From the NCBI GenBank assembly GCA_902362805.1, contig CABIXY010000007.1, forward strand, positions 1 through 64,000: 64,000 nucleotides of DNA. The letters are read 5' to 3'. The notes under the pieces are model-generated. The model was given only the letters and a program-made list of their open reading frames with translations. It was not told where the DNA came from and did no database searches. Positions 45,425 through 55,527 of the stretch are shown here, piece after piece; position 1 is the stretch's first letter; every line of letters begins with the position of its first letter. The stretch comes from Eubacteriaceae bacterium (lineage in GTDB: Bacteria; Bacillota; Clostridia; Peptostreptococcales; Anaerovoracaceae). The position numbers and the translations under genes are program-made.

Positions 45425-48400
45425 CTATAGATCAAAATCGTCTCCAAGCCGCAGGCTGAGCACTTTTGAAACACCTCTTTCCGCCATAGTTACGCCATAA
45501 AGGACGTCAGCGTGTTCCATCGTCGCTTTTTGATGGGTAACCAGCGCAAATTGGATGCCGTCAAACTTTCGCAAATAATTTGCGAATCTATCGATATTGG
45601 CATCGTCCAGCGCCGCCTCCACCTCATCTAATATACAGAACGGCGTCGGCTTTGTCTTCAATACGGCGAACATCAAAGCGATGGCCGTCATGGTCTTCTC
45701 ACCTCCGCTCATCAAATTGATGTTCTGCAGTTTTTTACCTGGCGGCTGCGCGATAATATCGATGCCTGACTCCAGAGGGTTATTCTCGTCTTCCATGCGA
45801 AGTTCTGCATGGCCACCGCCGAATAACTCGTGGAAAATCACCTCAAAATTCTCTACAATTTGATCAAAATTCTCTTTGAATTTGGTTTTGATGGTGGTAT
45901 CCATATCCTTAATGATGGTCTTAAGCTCTTCCGTGGCCGTCAGAATATCATCTCTCTGTTCTGTCAGGAACTTGTATCTCTCGCTGACAGACTCATACTC
46001 TTTGATGGCACCCACATTGACTTCACCCAGCTCTCTGATTCTATTTCTGATGTCACGACTTTCCTTTATCGATGTCGACATGACAAAATCTTCTTTTTTC
46101 AGATCCAGCGCCTGTGCATAAGAAATCTCAAAATCCTCCCACAATCGTTCCTTGTGGGTATCCAGTTGCGTCTCATTCTTGGCAAGTTTGATTTCTAACT
46201 GATATTTCTGATCCTGATAAGCGTTCAGATTTGCACCTGCCGCCTCTTGCTCTTTTGTTATGACGCTAATTCGTTCATTTAAGCTGCCTCTTTCGCTTGC
46301 AACTTCCTCGATGTAACTCTCTGTAGATTTCTTTTCCTCCATCAGCAGCTGCACATCTTTTTCGCTGTCGTCGCTGCCAAAGAGAATCTGATTTTTTTCT
46401 TCATCCAGTCTAGTCAGCTGTCTCTTTTTCTCTTCTATCTGGAACTGGTAGTCTTCTGCCGTCTCTTCTATCCGCGAAAGGAGGTTTTCGACATTGGCCT
46501 TTTTGCTCTCCCAGTCGTTTACGGCAATTCTCGTTTTGGTAATCTCCTCGCTAGCACGCTCGACAGTGTCCCTCATGGTTTCGTAGTTATTCATGTCCAA
46601 GTCCAGGGCAGCATTGGTCGTTACGATTGCGTTTTCTGCATCGGCGATTTCCATCTTAAAAGATGCGATCATATTATCTGCATCGGCCATCTCCTTGTCG
46701 ATGGATGCCAGTTCCCGATCATATTTTTTGCTGCTGAACTGAATATCATACAGGGTATCTCTCAGGGCAGAAATCGTACTGTCCAAAGCCGCAAGCGCGA
46801 TTTCTTTCTCACGTTTCTCTGCTTCCAGATCAAGCTTTACCTCTCTGATTTCGTCTAACCTGGCTGTCGCTTTCTTTGACTGGCTGGAAGCAGCAGTCAC
46901 TTCCTCACGAAGTCTTTCAATTTCTTCCTCTAGCTTGGCGATTTCACTCTTTCTCTCCAGGAGATTTGCGGTCTTATTTTTGAATTTTCCGCCAGTAATG
47001 GCACCGCTGGCGTTGATGATTTCTCCATCTAATGTCACAAAGCGAATACCGGCTCCTGCTATTTTGGACAGCCTGATAGCCGTATCCATATTGTCTACCA
47101 CTGCAACTCTGCCTAATAAATAGGTGAAAATGCTGTGAAAACGAGAATCAAAGCTGACGCAGTCTACCGCCAGCCCTCTATAGCCCTTATCCCCGGAAAT
47201 TCGGCTGTCTACCTTTGCGGAACTGCCTTTTACAGAGGATACTGGCAGAAATGTCAATCGGCCTGCCCGATTCTCTTTCAAGGCATTGACGGCGCGTTTG
47301 GCATTTTGATCGGTGTCACAGATGATGTTCTGCATCTGCCCGCCCAAAGCGGTCTCGATAGCTATTTCAAAGCCGCTGGGAACCTCCATCAACTCAGCTA
47401 CTACACCTTCAATACCTGAAATATCCGATTTCATTATGTATTTAACAGCATAGTTATATCCTTCATAGTTATTCTCCATCTCTTCGATGGTTTTCTTTCT
47501 AGAGGTTTTCTGTCCGCCCTGCAGTTTTAAATCCTCTAAAGTAAGCCGCAGGTTCCGCTGCTGTTCGGTCAGCGCCTCCTGCTCCTGGTTCAGGACCGAC
47601 AGCCGCTTCACTAAATCCTGCAGCGCAAGTTGCAGTTGCTTCTGTTCCTCTTCGTTGCTCTGCAGCATCTTTTCATTGTCAGCACTGTTCTTTTCTGCAT
47701 TAGACGAATCTTCCGAAAGCTGCGCTTTTCTTTTTGTCAGAGTCTCTTTGATGCTCTCATAACTTTTGACTTCGCTGTTCTTAGCGGATATTTTGTTATG
47801 TAGTTCAAAGAGCTTCTCTTTGCCGCTATCAATGGCTTCCGCAGTCTCGGAAGCTTCTTTTGTAATTTCGCTGTGATGGCTGATCTTATCTTGCAGTTCT
47901 GCTGATGCCGCAGCGTGTTTTGCAAGAATTTCACTTTTTGTCTTTTTCAGCTCATCTCTGTTTGCCGTTTCTTTTTTCAGCTTATCCGTCAGTGTTTCTG
48001 CCTCAGCCTGCAGCCTGCCACTGTCTTTTTCTATACTGGAAAGTCTCTCTTCATTAAGCTGATTCTGATTGGTCAGGGTATTGATTTTTTCTACGATTTC
48101 CAGAAGCTTGTCCCTAGCTTCGTTTCCAAGGCGCTCCAGGCTCTCATTTTTTTCTCTGGCAGCGCTTACTTCTTCATCGACGGTTCTCTTGGAGGCTGTT
48201 ATTGAAGCAATCTCCTTTTCCAGCTGAGAAATGTCATTCCGAAATGCTTCGTTTCTCTGGTTGATGTTTTCTATATTCTTCAGAGTGATGTTGATTTCTA
48301 ATTCTCTGTAACGGTCCTTCAGTTCTAAGTATTCCTTTGCCTTGGTGCTGTCCTCCCGCAGTCCATCGATTCGTCCTTCGATTTCAGCGATAATATCCCT

Positions 48401-48973
48401 GACTCTCTCCAAGTTATTGTTGGTGGAGTCCAGCTTTCTCTCGGCTTCCGCCTTTTTACTTTTATACATGACAACGCCGGCAGCTTCTTCAAAGATTTCT
48501 CTTCTGCTCTCCGGCTTGTTACTTACGATATCTGAAATTTTTCCCTGTCCGATTAAGGAGTACCCATCTACCCCAATACCAGTATCCATAATCAGTTCTC
48601 TGATGTCCCGAAGTCTGCACTGGTTGTTATTGATCAGGTATTCACTTTCGCCTGATCGGTACATTCTCCTCGTAATGGCCACTTCGTTGTAGTCGATATC
48701 AAGAATTCCCGTCGAATTATCGATGACCAGCGTCACTTCGGCCATGCCGCGGGATTTTCTGTTGGCAGTGCCTGCAAAGATGACTTCTTCCATTTTGCCG
48801 CCGCGAAGCGCCTTCGGGCTCTGTTCCCCAAGCACCCAGCGGATGGCATCACTGATGTTGCTCTTTCCGCTGCCATTGGGTCCGACAATGCAAGTGACAC
48901 CTTCGTGGAACTCTATGACTACAGGCTCTGCAAAGGATTTGAAGCCGTGCATCTCCAGTCTCTTAAAATACAT
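45425..48973 (-). CDS. smc: Chromosome segregation ATPase SMC
   Basis: 1182 residues, full length. The N-terminal head has Walker A GPNGSGKSN. Two long coiled coils flank a hinge (about residues 510-670). The C-terminal head has the signature NLMSGGEKTMTAIAL and Walker B ILDEVEAALDDAN. It compacts and segregates the nucoid with ScpA/ScpB, which are not in this window. One base separates it from rnc. Confidence 0.98.
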   Translation of the reverse strand: MYFKRLEMHGFKSFAEPVVIEFHEGVTCIVGPNGSGKSNISDAIRWVLGEQSPKALRGGKMEEVIFAGTANRKSRGMAEVTLVIDNSTGILDIDYNEVAITRRMYRSGESEYLINNNQCRLRDIRELIMDTGIGVDGYSLIGQGKISDIVSNKPESRREIFEEAAGVVMYKSKKAEAERKLDSTNNNLERVRDIIAEIEGRIDGLREDSTKAKEYLELKDRYRELEINITLKNIENINQRNEAFRNDISQLEKEIASITASKRTVDEEVSAAREKNESLERLGNEARDKLLEIVEKINTLTNQNQLNEERLSSIEKDSGRLQAEAETLTDKLKKETANRDELKKTKSEILAKHAAASAELQDKISHHSEITKEASETAEAIDSGKEKLFELHNKISAKNSEVKSYESIKETLTKRKAQLSEDSSNAEKNSADNEKMLQSNEEEQKQLQLALQDLVKRLSVLNQEQEALTEQQRNLRLTLEDLKLQGGQKTSRKKTIEEMENNYEGYNYAVKYIMKSDISGIEGVVAELMEVPSGFEIAIETALGGQMQNIICDTDQNAKRAVNALKENRAGRLTFLPVSSVKGSSAKVDSRISGDKGYRGLAVDCVSFDSRFHSIFTYLLGRVAVVDNMDTAIRLSKIAGAGIRFVTLDGEIINASGAITGGKFKNKTANLLERKSEIAKLEEEIERLREEVTAASSQSKKATARLDEIREVKLDLEAEKREKEIALAALDSTISALRDTLYDIQFSSKKYDRELASIDKEMADADNMIASFKMEIADAENAIVTTNAALDLDMNNYETMRDTVERASEEITKTRIAVNDWESKKANVENLLSRIEETAEDYQFQIEEKKRQLTRLDEEKNQILFGSDDSEKDVQLLMEEKKSTESYIEEVASERGSLNERISVITKEQEAAGANLNAYQDQKYQLEIKLAKNETQLDTHKERLWEDFEISYAQALDLKKEDFVMSTSIKESRDIRNRIRELGEVNVGAIKEYESVSERYKFLTEQRDDILTATEELKTIIKDMDTTIKTKFKENFDQIVENFEVIFHELFGGGHAELRMEDENNPLESGIDIIAQPPGKKLQNINLMSGGEKTMTAIALMFAVLKTKPTPFCILDEVEAALDDANIDRFANYLRKFDGIQFALVTHQKATMEHADVLYGVTMAERGVSKVLSLRLGDDFDL

Positions 48974-48974
48974 T

Positions 48975-49664
48975 CTATTTGATTCCTCCCTCTAGGGTTG
49001 CTCTCGCAGCGTTTTGTTCGGCCTCTTTTTTGCTTTTTCCGCTGCCATTTCCCAAAGTCTTGCCATTGCACACCAGATGTACATAGAACGTCTTATCGTG
49101 GTCCGGACCTTCTTCCCTATCCAAATGATAGGAGATAGAAGTCTTCTGCCCTCTCTTCTGCAGGGCTTCCTGCACCTGAGTCTTGTAATCGGTAAATAAT
49201 TTCCCAGCCAGTGCGTCAACCACTGTGGATTCAAATTCTCTTGAAACAAAGCGGGCGGCTTCGTCGTACCCGCCGTCAAGGTATATAGCGCCAATGACAG
49301 CTTCTACCGCGTCAGCCATAATGGATTCTCTGTGTCTTCCGCCAGAATGCTCTTCACCTTTTCCCATGTTCAGATATTCTCCAATTCCGAGCTTTTGGGC
49401 AACGGTAGCCAAAGATTTTTCGCAGACAATCAGCGCTCTTGTCTTTGTCAATTTTCCCTCGTCAACCTTCTCCAAACGCTTATATAACTCAACACTGATG
49501 ATTGCATCAAAAAAAGCATCACCTAAGAATTCCAATCTTTCGTTATTGTCTCTCGTTTCCACTGCATGTTCTCTGCAAAATGAACTGTGAGTAAGAGCCT
49601 TGTCCAGCAAAGCTTTATTTTTGAAAGTGTAGTCTATTACTTTTTCAAATTCACCGTTATTCAC
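48975..49664 (-). CDS. rnc: Ribonuclease III
   Basis: Double-strand RNA endonuclease for rRNA and mRNA processing. 229 residues. The catalytic motif is NERLEFLGDAFFDAIIS (a variant of the usual LGDAVL), the second acidic site is MADAVEAVIGAIY, and the C-terminal dsRNA-binding domain has GKSKKEAEQNAA. Its start overlaps plsX by 8 bases. Confidence 0.97.
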   Translation of the reverse strand: MNNGEFEKVIDYTFKNKALLDKALTHSSFCREHAVETRDNNERLEFLGDAFFDAIISVELYKRLEKVDEGKLTKTRALIVCEKSLATVAQKLGIGEYLNMGKGEEHSGGRHRESIMADAVEAVIGAIYLDGGYDEAARFVSREFESTVVDALAGKLFTDYKTQVQEALQKRGQKTSISYHLDREEGPDHDKTFYVHLVCNGKTLGNGSGKSKKEAEQNAARATLEGGIK

Positions 49665-50670
49665 TAATCAAAATCTCCTCAATTTCTAAAACTGAATTTT
49701 GTATGGTATCAACGACATTTCCTTCCACATACGGAATGGCTTTGATAATCGTCTGTTTAACCGCCAGTGCATCGGAAGATCCGTGCATCTTGAGCATAGC
49801 CCCTTTGACGCCTAAAAGCGGCGCGCCACCGTACTCTGCATAGTTAAATTCTTTTTTGATCCCAGAAAGCTGGTCCTTTAAAAGCATGGCACCCAGCTTT
49901 GATTTGGTATTGGAGAGAAATCTTCTCTTCATTTCCCTGAGTACCATCAATCCCATACCTTCCGTCAACTTGATAATGGCATTCCCTGTGAATCCATCTG
50001 TTACGATAACGTCGCAGGCTCCATTGGGAAGTTCTCTCGCCTCGACACTGCCAATGAAATTCAGGTCGCTCTTTTCAATCAACTCGTAGGCGGCTTTGGT
50101 AAGGGTCGTACCTTTTCCTTCTTCCGTTCCATTGTTGACAAGTCCTACCGTCGGATTCTTCCGGCCGATCACTTTCTCCATATATATACTGCCCATCGTA
50201 GCAAATTCAAACAGATTATTTGGTTTGCATTCGGCATTGGCTCCTGTGTCTACAAGCAGAGAAGGTTCTTTTCCGATGACAGGATAAACCGTAGCAAGCG
50301 TCGGTCTGTCGATGCCCTGGATTCTTCCCAGGATAAAGAGTCCGCCTGCCAGCAGCGCACCGGTGCTGCCTGCCGATAAAAATACGTCTGCTTCGCCTTT
50401 TTTGACCATGTTCAGACCTTTGACAATGGACGATTCTTTTTTCGTTCTTACAGCCTTTACGGGCGCTTCATCATTGGTAATGACTTCTTCTGCACCGATG
50501 ACAGCAATCTGACTGCCATGATAGCCGTGTTTTTCGAGACTCTTTGTTATGATATCCTCTTTTCCGATTATCATGATATCATCTTTGATTTCTTTTGCTG
50601 CTGCGATAGCGCCTGCAACAATTTCGTCAGGAGCGTTATCGCCACCCATACCATCTATTAAAATTTTCAT
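49657..50670 (-). CDS. plsX: Phosphate acyltransferase PlsX
   Basis: Converts acyl-ACP to acyl-phosphate for PlsY. 337 residues from ATG 50670 behind GGAGG; the frame is open to 50715. N-terminal IDGMGGDNAP and GSTGALLAGG are diagnostic. First gene of the plsX-rnc-smc-ftsY-der-plsY-gpsA operon. No fab or acpP genes lie between plsX and rnc. Confidence 0.96.
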   Translation of the reverse strand: MKILIDGMGGDNAPDEIVAGAIAAAKEIKDDIMIIGKEDIITKSLEKHGYHGSQIAVIGAEEVITNDEAPVKAVRTKKESSIVKGLNMVKKGEADVFLSAGSTGALLAGGLFILGRIQGIDRPTLATVYPVIGKEPSLLVDTGANAECKPNNLFEFATMGSIYMEKVIGRKNPTVGLVNNGTEEGKGTTLTKAAYELIEKSDLNFIGSVEARELPNGACDVIVTDGFTGNAIIKLTEGMGLMVLREMKRRFLSNTKSKLGAMLLKDQLSGIKKEFNYAEYGGAPLLGVKGAMLKMHGSSDALAVKQTIIKAIPYVEGNVVDTIQNSVLEIEEILISE

Positions 50671-50707
50671 ATCAGATCCTCCAATGGATTTCGTCGTATC
50701 GTAAAGT

Positions 50708-50793
50708 TGTCCCAAAACTTGTTTGGGTTATATTTTGCCATATTAATCGTGCTTATACACAGTTATTTTAACATAATTCCCCAGCATATGCAA
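50708..50793 (-). promoter_or_regulatory. plsX operon promoter and leader inverted repeat
   Basis: -35 TTGCAT (50793-50788), 17-bp spacer, -10 TAAAAT (50770-50765). In the leader, CCCAAA (50711-50716) and TTTGGG (50722-50727) form a short inverted repeat that could be a regulator site. It does not match the FapR consensus as I know it. Confidence 0.55.
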
Positions 50794-50796
50794 TTA

Positions 50797-53700
50797 TCAT
50801 AGGCGATTCTCTTTTTCGACAACTTGTTGCAAAGAACGGTATAAAACATTCGTCTCTATTGGTTTTGCAATATGCCCATTCATACCTGCTGAATACGCCT
50901 TTGCGACGTCCTCACTGAACGCATTGGCAGTCATAGCATATATTTGTATGTCCTCTGCCTGTGGATGATTCGATTTTCGAATCGCCTCTGCGGCCGCATA
51001 TCCGTTCATGACTGGCATCTGAATATCCATCAGAATTGCCGCAAAGGTTCCAGCAGCAGAGTTCTCAAAGAGTTCCACCGCTTCTTTTCCATTGTGCGCG
51101 CGTACTGCTTTCATATTCACCATAGAAAGCAGTTCCGTGGCAATTTCTGCATTCAGTTCATTATCTTCGGCCAAAATGACACAGCGTCCTCCAAAGTCAT
51201 AGGTTCCAGATTTTTCATCATAGTCCAGTTTTCGTTTACCAGTCATATTGGTTAAAAGGTCATACACTGTAGACTGAAAAAGCGGTTTTGCTACGACGAT
51301 ATTCGCCCCTGCAGCTTTTGCTTCTGCTTCTATCTCTGATAAATCGTAAGCGGACGCAATAATAATAACCGCATCCTTGTCAAATTGACTTCTGATTTGC
51401 CTGGTGACTTCTAATCCATTAGTGATGGGCATTTTCCAATCAATAAAACAGATATCATAACCTCTGCCGTTTTGATAAGCCTGCTTCATCATAGCCAAAG
51501 CTTTTTCGCCGCTATCTGCTGTATCATATTTTACCCCCATTCTATCTAAAACGATGCCTGTGTATTCTAAAGTTTGATCATCATCATCAATTACGAAAGC
51601 CTTAATCTTTTCAAATTTCATGATAGGCCGGGTATTTTGGTCAATGTCAATGGAAAGAGGAATGTTTACAGTGAATTTTGTGCCTTGATTTTTGTGGGAA
51701 TCAACAGAAATCGCCCCGCTCATCAAATCCAGCAGATTCTTTGTAATCGACAATCCCAAGCCGCTGCCGCCATGTTCCTGTGCAGTCAGAGGGCTTTCCT
51801 GCTCAAAGGGCTTGAATATTCTGTTCATCATATCTTGACTCATACCAATTCCTGTATCGGAAACGGTGATGGTCAGCATTGCAGACTTGTTATCGTTCTG
51901 TGCGGATTCTGCTACGGTCACTTTAATCTTGCCGCCTGACTCCGTGAATTTAAAGGCATTCGAAATCAAATTGAGCAATACTTGATTTAACCTCAGGCTG
52001 TCACCGATAAATCGTTCATGCTCCATATTGGCAATCACCATTTCAAAGGCAATTCCTTTGTCTCTGCATTGGCCATAATAAACGTTTGAAATGGAGGAAA
52101 GTAATTCTTTCAAATCGAAGGATTCCCTCGACAGCCTTATTTTTTTGCTTTCAATGGCTGACATATCCAAAACATCGTTGATAATATTCAACAAAATCTT
52201 AGAGGAAGATTCAATTTTTGTCAGAGAGTCATAAATCTTCTCTGGCGAACTGATATAATTTTTAGCAATGGTCGTCAATCCAACGATAGCATTCATCGGT
52301 GTTCTGATCTCATGACTCATCTGTGAGAGGAACTGACTCTTGGCCAAATTCGCATGCTCTGCCTGGTGAACTGCCTCTGCCAGCTGAAGATTCTTCTGCC
52401 GCATGTTGTTCAAATGCTTTTGTCTCAATAATAGGTTGTATACCAACAGTCCTATGCAAGCCAATAAAAGAAATGCGAAAGCTGCAATTGGAAATTTGTA
52501 TTGTTTCAGTACATCCGCTAATGTGGTCCGATAGACAGTTGGATCGGTATAACCTGTAATAATATGGTTCTTCTCCTCTTCTGATACTGAGGTCAATGCT
52601 TTATTCAATATGGATAATAATAGAGGGTCGTTGTCTTCCTTTACGCCTATGGCGTAGGATGTTGAATAGCCGGGAATCAGTGTAGAATTCAGTCTGTTGC
52701 TGATATCCTTATTGGCGTACAGTTCTGCTGAATAGGAATAAAGGTACGCGGCTTCAGCTTTTCCTCTTAAAATTGCATCGGCGCACGCTTCACTGTCATC
52801 GCAGTAAAGGACCTCGGTATCTTTCGTTAATGGTTCGCCAAATTGGTCCATGAGATCCGAATTCTTTAAAACAGCAACCGTGTCTACCTGTCCGTCAAAA
52901 GACTTGCCCGTAAGCCTGGAAATATTCACCTCTAAATAAGCGCTGGACAACTTATATCCATCTCGTTCCGCTTTATTATAGTCCATGCGGAAATCAAAGC
53001 AGATATCAGCCTTCCCTTCTTCGATCATGCGGTACCATTCTTCACGTGAATCAGGAATGACAAACTCATATTGAATGCCTGCATTTGCAAAGAGCTTATC
53101 TGCAATTTCAGGTATAATCCCTTTCATCCGGCCATCTTCTACATAAGAAACCGGCTTTCTGTCACTATTGATCAGGACTTTCAAAGGTTTCTTGCTCTGT
53201 TTCAATCGTTCTATATAGGACCGTTCTTCTGTAGTAAAGGCAATGCCGCCTGCACCGTCTGGAAGATAGTATCGATCCATTAAAACATTCTGTAGGTTGG
53301 GATTGGAGATGTTAAGCTGTTCAATGGCGTAATCCACCTGTTTTAACAGCTCTGCATTACCCTTCTTGACAATGGCGTAAAAAGGCTCAGGATCAAACTC
53401 GTCGACCACCCATTCATCTTTTAACGATCTCAAGTTTGAGGCCAGCATCCCTTGTATCTCTTCACCCTTTCGAAAAGCCTGCTCTAATTGATCTGCATCG
53501 TCATATGTTACCAAATGATAGGAAAAGCCTTTCTCTTTTGCATACTTTTCAAACCCCTGAATACGCTTTGATTCGCCTTTCATAACACCGACGCTGATAC
53601 CATCAAAAGAGTCGTAGTCTCCTAATGCATGTTCTTTATCATCCGCTTTGATCGTAAAAATAGTGGCCGTTGTGCCAATCGGTTCCTTTGAATAGTCAAA

Positions 53701-54036
53701 AAATTTCTCCCGCTCCTCTGTTTTTACCGCCGAAGTCAAAAGATCTATTTCACCATTTTTCAACATTTCCAGCATTTCTGCCCAACTCTTGTCATACCCT
53801 GTATAATCGTAGACCCAGTTGGAATACTTTTTCATTTCTTGCAGATATTCATATCCGTATCCGCTTTTCTGACCATTTTTCACTTCATGATAACCCTCAT
53901 AATGAAAAAAGCCTGCCTTAACTTTTCTATTGACAGACTTGTCTAACTCAGCAAAACCAGGGCTTGTTAGACAAACTAAAAGTATGCAGATCAAAGTAAA
54001 CGAAAGTAAACGAAAACATATTTTTTTGGATACCAT
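50797..54036 (-). CDS. Hybrid sensor histidine kinase with two solute-binding domains and two receiver domains
   Basis: 1079 residues, BvgS/EvgS-like. Signal peptide, then two periplasmic-binding-protein-type sensor domains (about 35-265 and 275-500), and one membrane helix (about 510-535). HisKA follows with the phospho-acceptor His in QMSHEIRTPMNAI, then HATPase with NLISNAFKFTESGG, DTGIGMS and GSGLGLSI. Receiver 1 (about 820-935) has Asp in CFIDWKMP, and receiver 2 (about 955-1075) has LMDIQMPVMNG. There is no HPt domain and no DNA-binding domain, so the output partner lies elsewhere. The sensor domains resemble amino-acid-binding proteins. It starts behind AAAGGAG and forms its own transcription unit. 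Confidence 0.93.
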   Translation of the reverse strand: MVSKKICFRLLSFTLICILLVCLTSPGFAELDKSVNRKVKAGFFHYEGYHEVKNGQKSGYGYEYLQEMKKYSNWVYDYTGYDKSWAEMLEMLKNGEIDLLTSAVKTEEREKFFDYSKEPIGTTATIFTIKADDKEHALGDYDSFDGISVGVMKGESKRIQGFEKYAKEKGFSYHLVTYDDADQLEQAFRKGEEIQGMLASNLRSLKDEWVVDEFDPEPFYAIVKKGNAELLKQVDYAIEQLNISNPNLQNVLMDRYYLPDGAGGIAFTTEERSYIERLKQSKKPLKVLINSDRKPVSYVEDGRMKGIIPEIADKLFANAGIQYEFVIPDSREEWYRMIEEGKADICFDFRMDYNKAERDGYKLSSAYLEVNISRLTGKSFDGQVDTVAVLKNSDLMDQFGEPLTKDTEVLYCDDSEACADAILRGKAEAAYLYSYSAELYANKDISNRLNSTLIPGYSTSYAIGVKEDNDPLLLSILNKALTSVSEEEKNHIITGYTDPTVYRTTLADVLKQYKFPIAAFAFLLLACIGLLVYNLLLRQKHLNNMRQKNLQLAEAVHQAEHANLAKSQFLSQMSHEIRTPMNAIVGLTTIAKNYISSPEKIYDSLTKIESSSKILLNIINDVLDMSAIESKKIRLSRESFDLKELLSSISNVYYGQCRDKGIAFEMVIANMEHERFIGDSLRLNQVLLNLISNAFKFTESGGKIKVTVAESAQNDNKSAMLTITVSDTGIGMSQDMMNRIFKPFEQESPLTAQEHGGSGLGLSITKNLLDLMSGAISVDSHKNQGTKFTVNIPLSIDIDQNTRPIMKFEKIKAFVIDDDDQTLEYTGIVLDRMGVKYDTADSGEKALAMMKQAYQNGRGYDICFIDWKMPITNGLEVTRQIRSQFDKDAVIIIASAYDLSEIEAEAKAAGANIVVAKPLFQSTVYDLLTNMTGKRKLDYDEKSGTYDFGGRCVILAEDNELNAEIATELLSMVNMKAVRAHNGKEAVELFENSAAGTFAAILMDIQMPVMNGYAAAEAIRKSNHPQAEDIQIYAMTANAFSEDVAKAYSAGMNGHIAKPIETNVLYRSLQQVVEKENRL

Positions 54037-54065
54037 ACAGCAGCTCTCCTTTTACACTTTACTCA

Positions 54066-54095
54066 AAAGAGCTGTCTCACGAGAGACAGCTCTTT
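54066..54095 (-). terminator. Terminator of glyA
   Basis: 13-bp perfect stem AAAGAGCTGTCTC (54066-54078) with GAGACAGCTCTTT (54083-54095), loop ACGA, between glyA and the sensor kinase gene. The minus-strand tail is short (TTGAG), so part of the strength comes from the stem. Confidence 0.7.
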
Positions 54096-54110
54096 CAAGT
54101 CTATTTCACT

Positions 54111-55349
54111 TTATTTCAGCATTTCCTTTATGACTGCATCGACTTTATGCGCAACTTCTCTAAAATCGTCCTCTTTATAACCTCTGGTGGTCATCGGTGC
54201 GGTTCCAATTCTGACACCGCTGGTCTCTTTTGGAGAGCGGGTTTCGTTAGGAACACAGTTCTTGTTCAATGTGATTCCTGCATCATCCAGCTTGTCCTGC
54301 AGATCTTTACCGCTGAACGGAAATTCTGATAAATCGAGAAGGAACACGTGATTATCTGTTCCTCCCGTCACAACTTTGTATCCCAATTTGAGAAACTCAT
54401 CGCAGAACGCCTTGCAGTTGACAACGACCTGGTGGGCGTATTCCTTGTATTCCGGTCTCAGTGCTTCTTCTGCACAAATAGCCTTTCCGGCGATGATATG
54501 TTCTAAAGGGCCGCCTTGAGCATAAGGGAATACGGCGCTGTCGATCTTCTTTGCCAGTTCAGGTTTTCCAAAGATCAGTCCGCCTCTCGGACCTCTCAGT
54601 GTCTTGTGCGTCGTCGTCGTTACAATATCTGCATATCCGAATGGGGATGGATGTTCACCCCCTGCTACTAAACCGGCAATATGAGCCATGTCTACCATGA
54701 AATAAGCGCCTACTTCTTCTGCAATCTCAGCAAAAGCTTTGAAATCTATAATTCTGGAGTAAGCGGATGCTCCAGTAAGAATCAGCTGCGGTTTGCACTC
54801 ATGGGCTTTCTTTCTGACATCTTCCATGTCGATGAAACCTCTTTCGTCTACATCGTAGAATACCATGTCATAGAGTTTGCCGCTGAAGTTTACGGCTGAC
54901 CCGTGGGTCAGATGTCCGCCATTATCCAGGCTCAGTGATAAAATTGTATCTCCTGGTTTTAAAATCGCTTTGTAGGCTGCAAAGTTTGCCTGAGAACCGC
55001 TGTGAGGCTGTACATTGACATGATAGTCCGTATCAAATACTTCTCTCCATTTAGTGCAGCAGTATTCTTCCAATTCATCGACATACTTTGTTCCGCCATA
55101 ATATCTGCTAGTATTTCCTGATGTCCTTACATAAGGATAGCCTTCGGCATATTTCCAAGACAGACAGCTTCCGCAAGCTGCAAGCACCGCCTCTGAACAA
55201 TAGTTTTCTGAAGCGATCAATTCAATATTGTCTTTTTGTCTGTTATATTCTTTTTCAATCAATTCTCCCACGATTGGAGAAGCCTCTTTGATAAACTCGT
55301 AATTTTCCACATTGTATGTGCTGTTATCTGTAGCATCTTTGTTAAACAT
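54111..55349 (-). CDS. glyA: Serine hydroxymethyltransferase
   Basis: PLP enzyme interconverting serine and glycine and charging tetrahydrofolate with a one-carbon unit. 412 residues. The PLP lysine is in TTTTHKTLRGPRGG, and NVQPHSGSQAN is in the N-terminal half. Its leader holds two copies of a repeated structured element with a TATAAT box at each copy. Confidence 0.97.
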   Translation of the reverse strand: MFNKDATDNSTYNVENYEFIKEASPIVGELIEKEYNRQKDNIELIASENYCSEAVLAACGSCLSWKYAEGYPYVRTSGNTSRYYGGTKYVDELEEYCCTKWREVFDTDYHVNVQPHSGSQANFAAYKAILKPGDTILSLSLDNGGHLTHGSAVNFSGKLYDMVFYDVDERGFIDMEDVRKKAHECKPQLILTGASAYSRIIDFKAFAEIAEEVGAYFMVDMAHIAGLVAGGEHPSPFGYADIVTTTTHKTLRGPRGGLIFGKPELAKKIDSAVFPYAQGGPLEHIIAGKAICAEEALRPEYKEYAHQVVVNCKAFCDEFLKLGYKVVTGGTDNHVFLLDLSEFPFSGKDLQDKLDDAGITLNKNCVPNETRSPKETSGVRIGTAPMTTRGYKEDDFREVAHKVDAVIKEMLK

Positions 55350-55366
55350 TTATCCACTTCCTTTAC

Positions 55367-55413
55367 AGTTCCTATCTTTGCGGCAACGCCGTCAGATGAA
55401 TGGAACTATTATA
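55367..55413 (-). repeat. Structured repeat element, copy 1 (glyA leader)
   Basis: Arms AGTTCC/GGAACT (55403-55408 with 55367-55372) enclose the conserved core TCTGACGGCGTTGCCGCA (minus strand), and TATAAT (55413-55408) touches the 5' arm. It starts 91 bases after copy 2 and shares its core, while the stem sequence differs and still pairs. Confidence 0.65.
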
Positions 55414-55455
55414 CCATGACGATACCTTTGAAATTAGAATCGAACGTCATGATTC

Positions 55456-55527
55456 AATGAACGCTTCCCTGCGACAACGCCGTAAGATTGTGCGTTCATT
55501 ATACCATATCCGCTGTAAAGGTTTCAA
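55456..55527 (-). repeat. Structured repeat element, copy 2, with promoter
   Basis: Arms AATGAACGC (55500-55492) and GCGTTCATT (55464-55456) enclose the core TCTTACGGCGTTGTCGCA. Overlapping it is a promoter: -35 TTGAAA (55527-55522), 18 bp, -10 TATAAT (55503-55498), which lies over the last codons of the SSB-like gene. Between copies 2 and 1 a CATGACG/CGTCATG stem can form. Confidence 0.65.
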
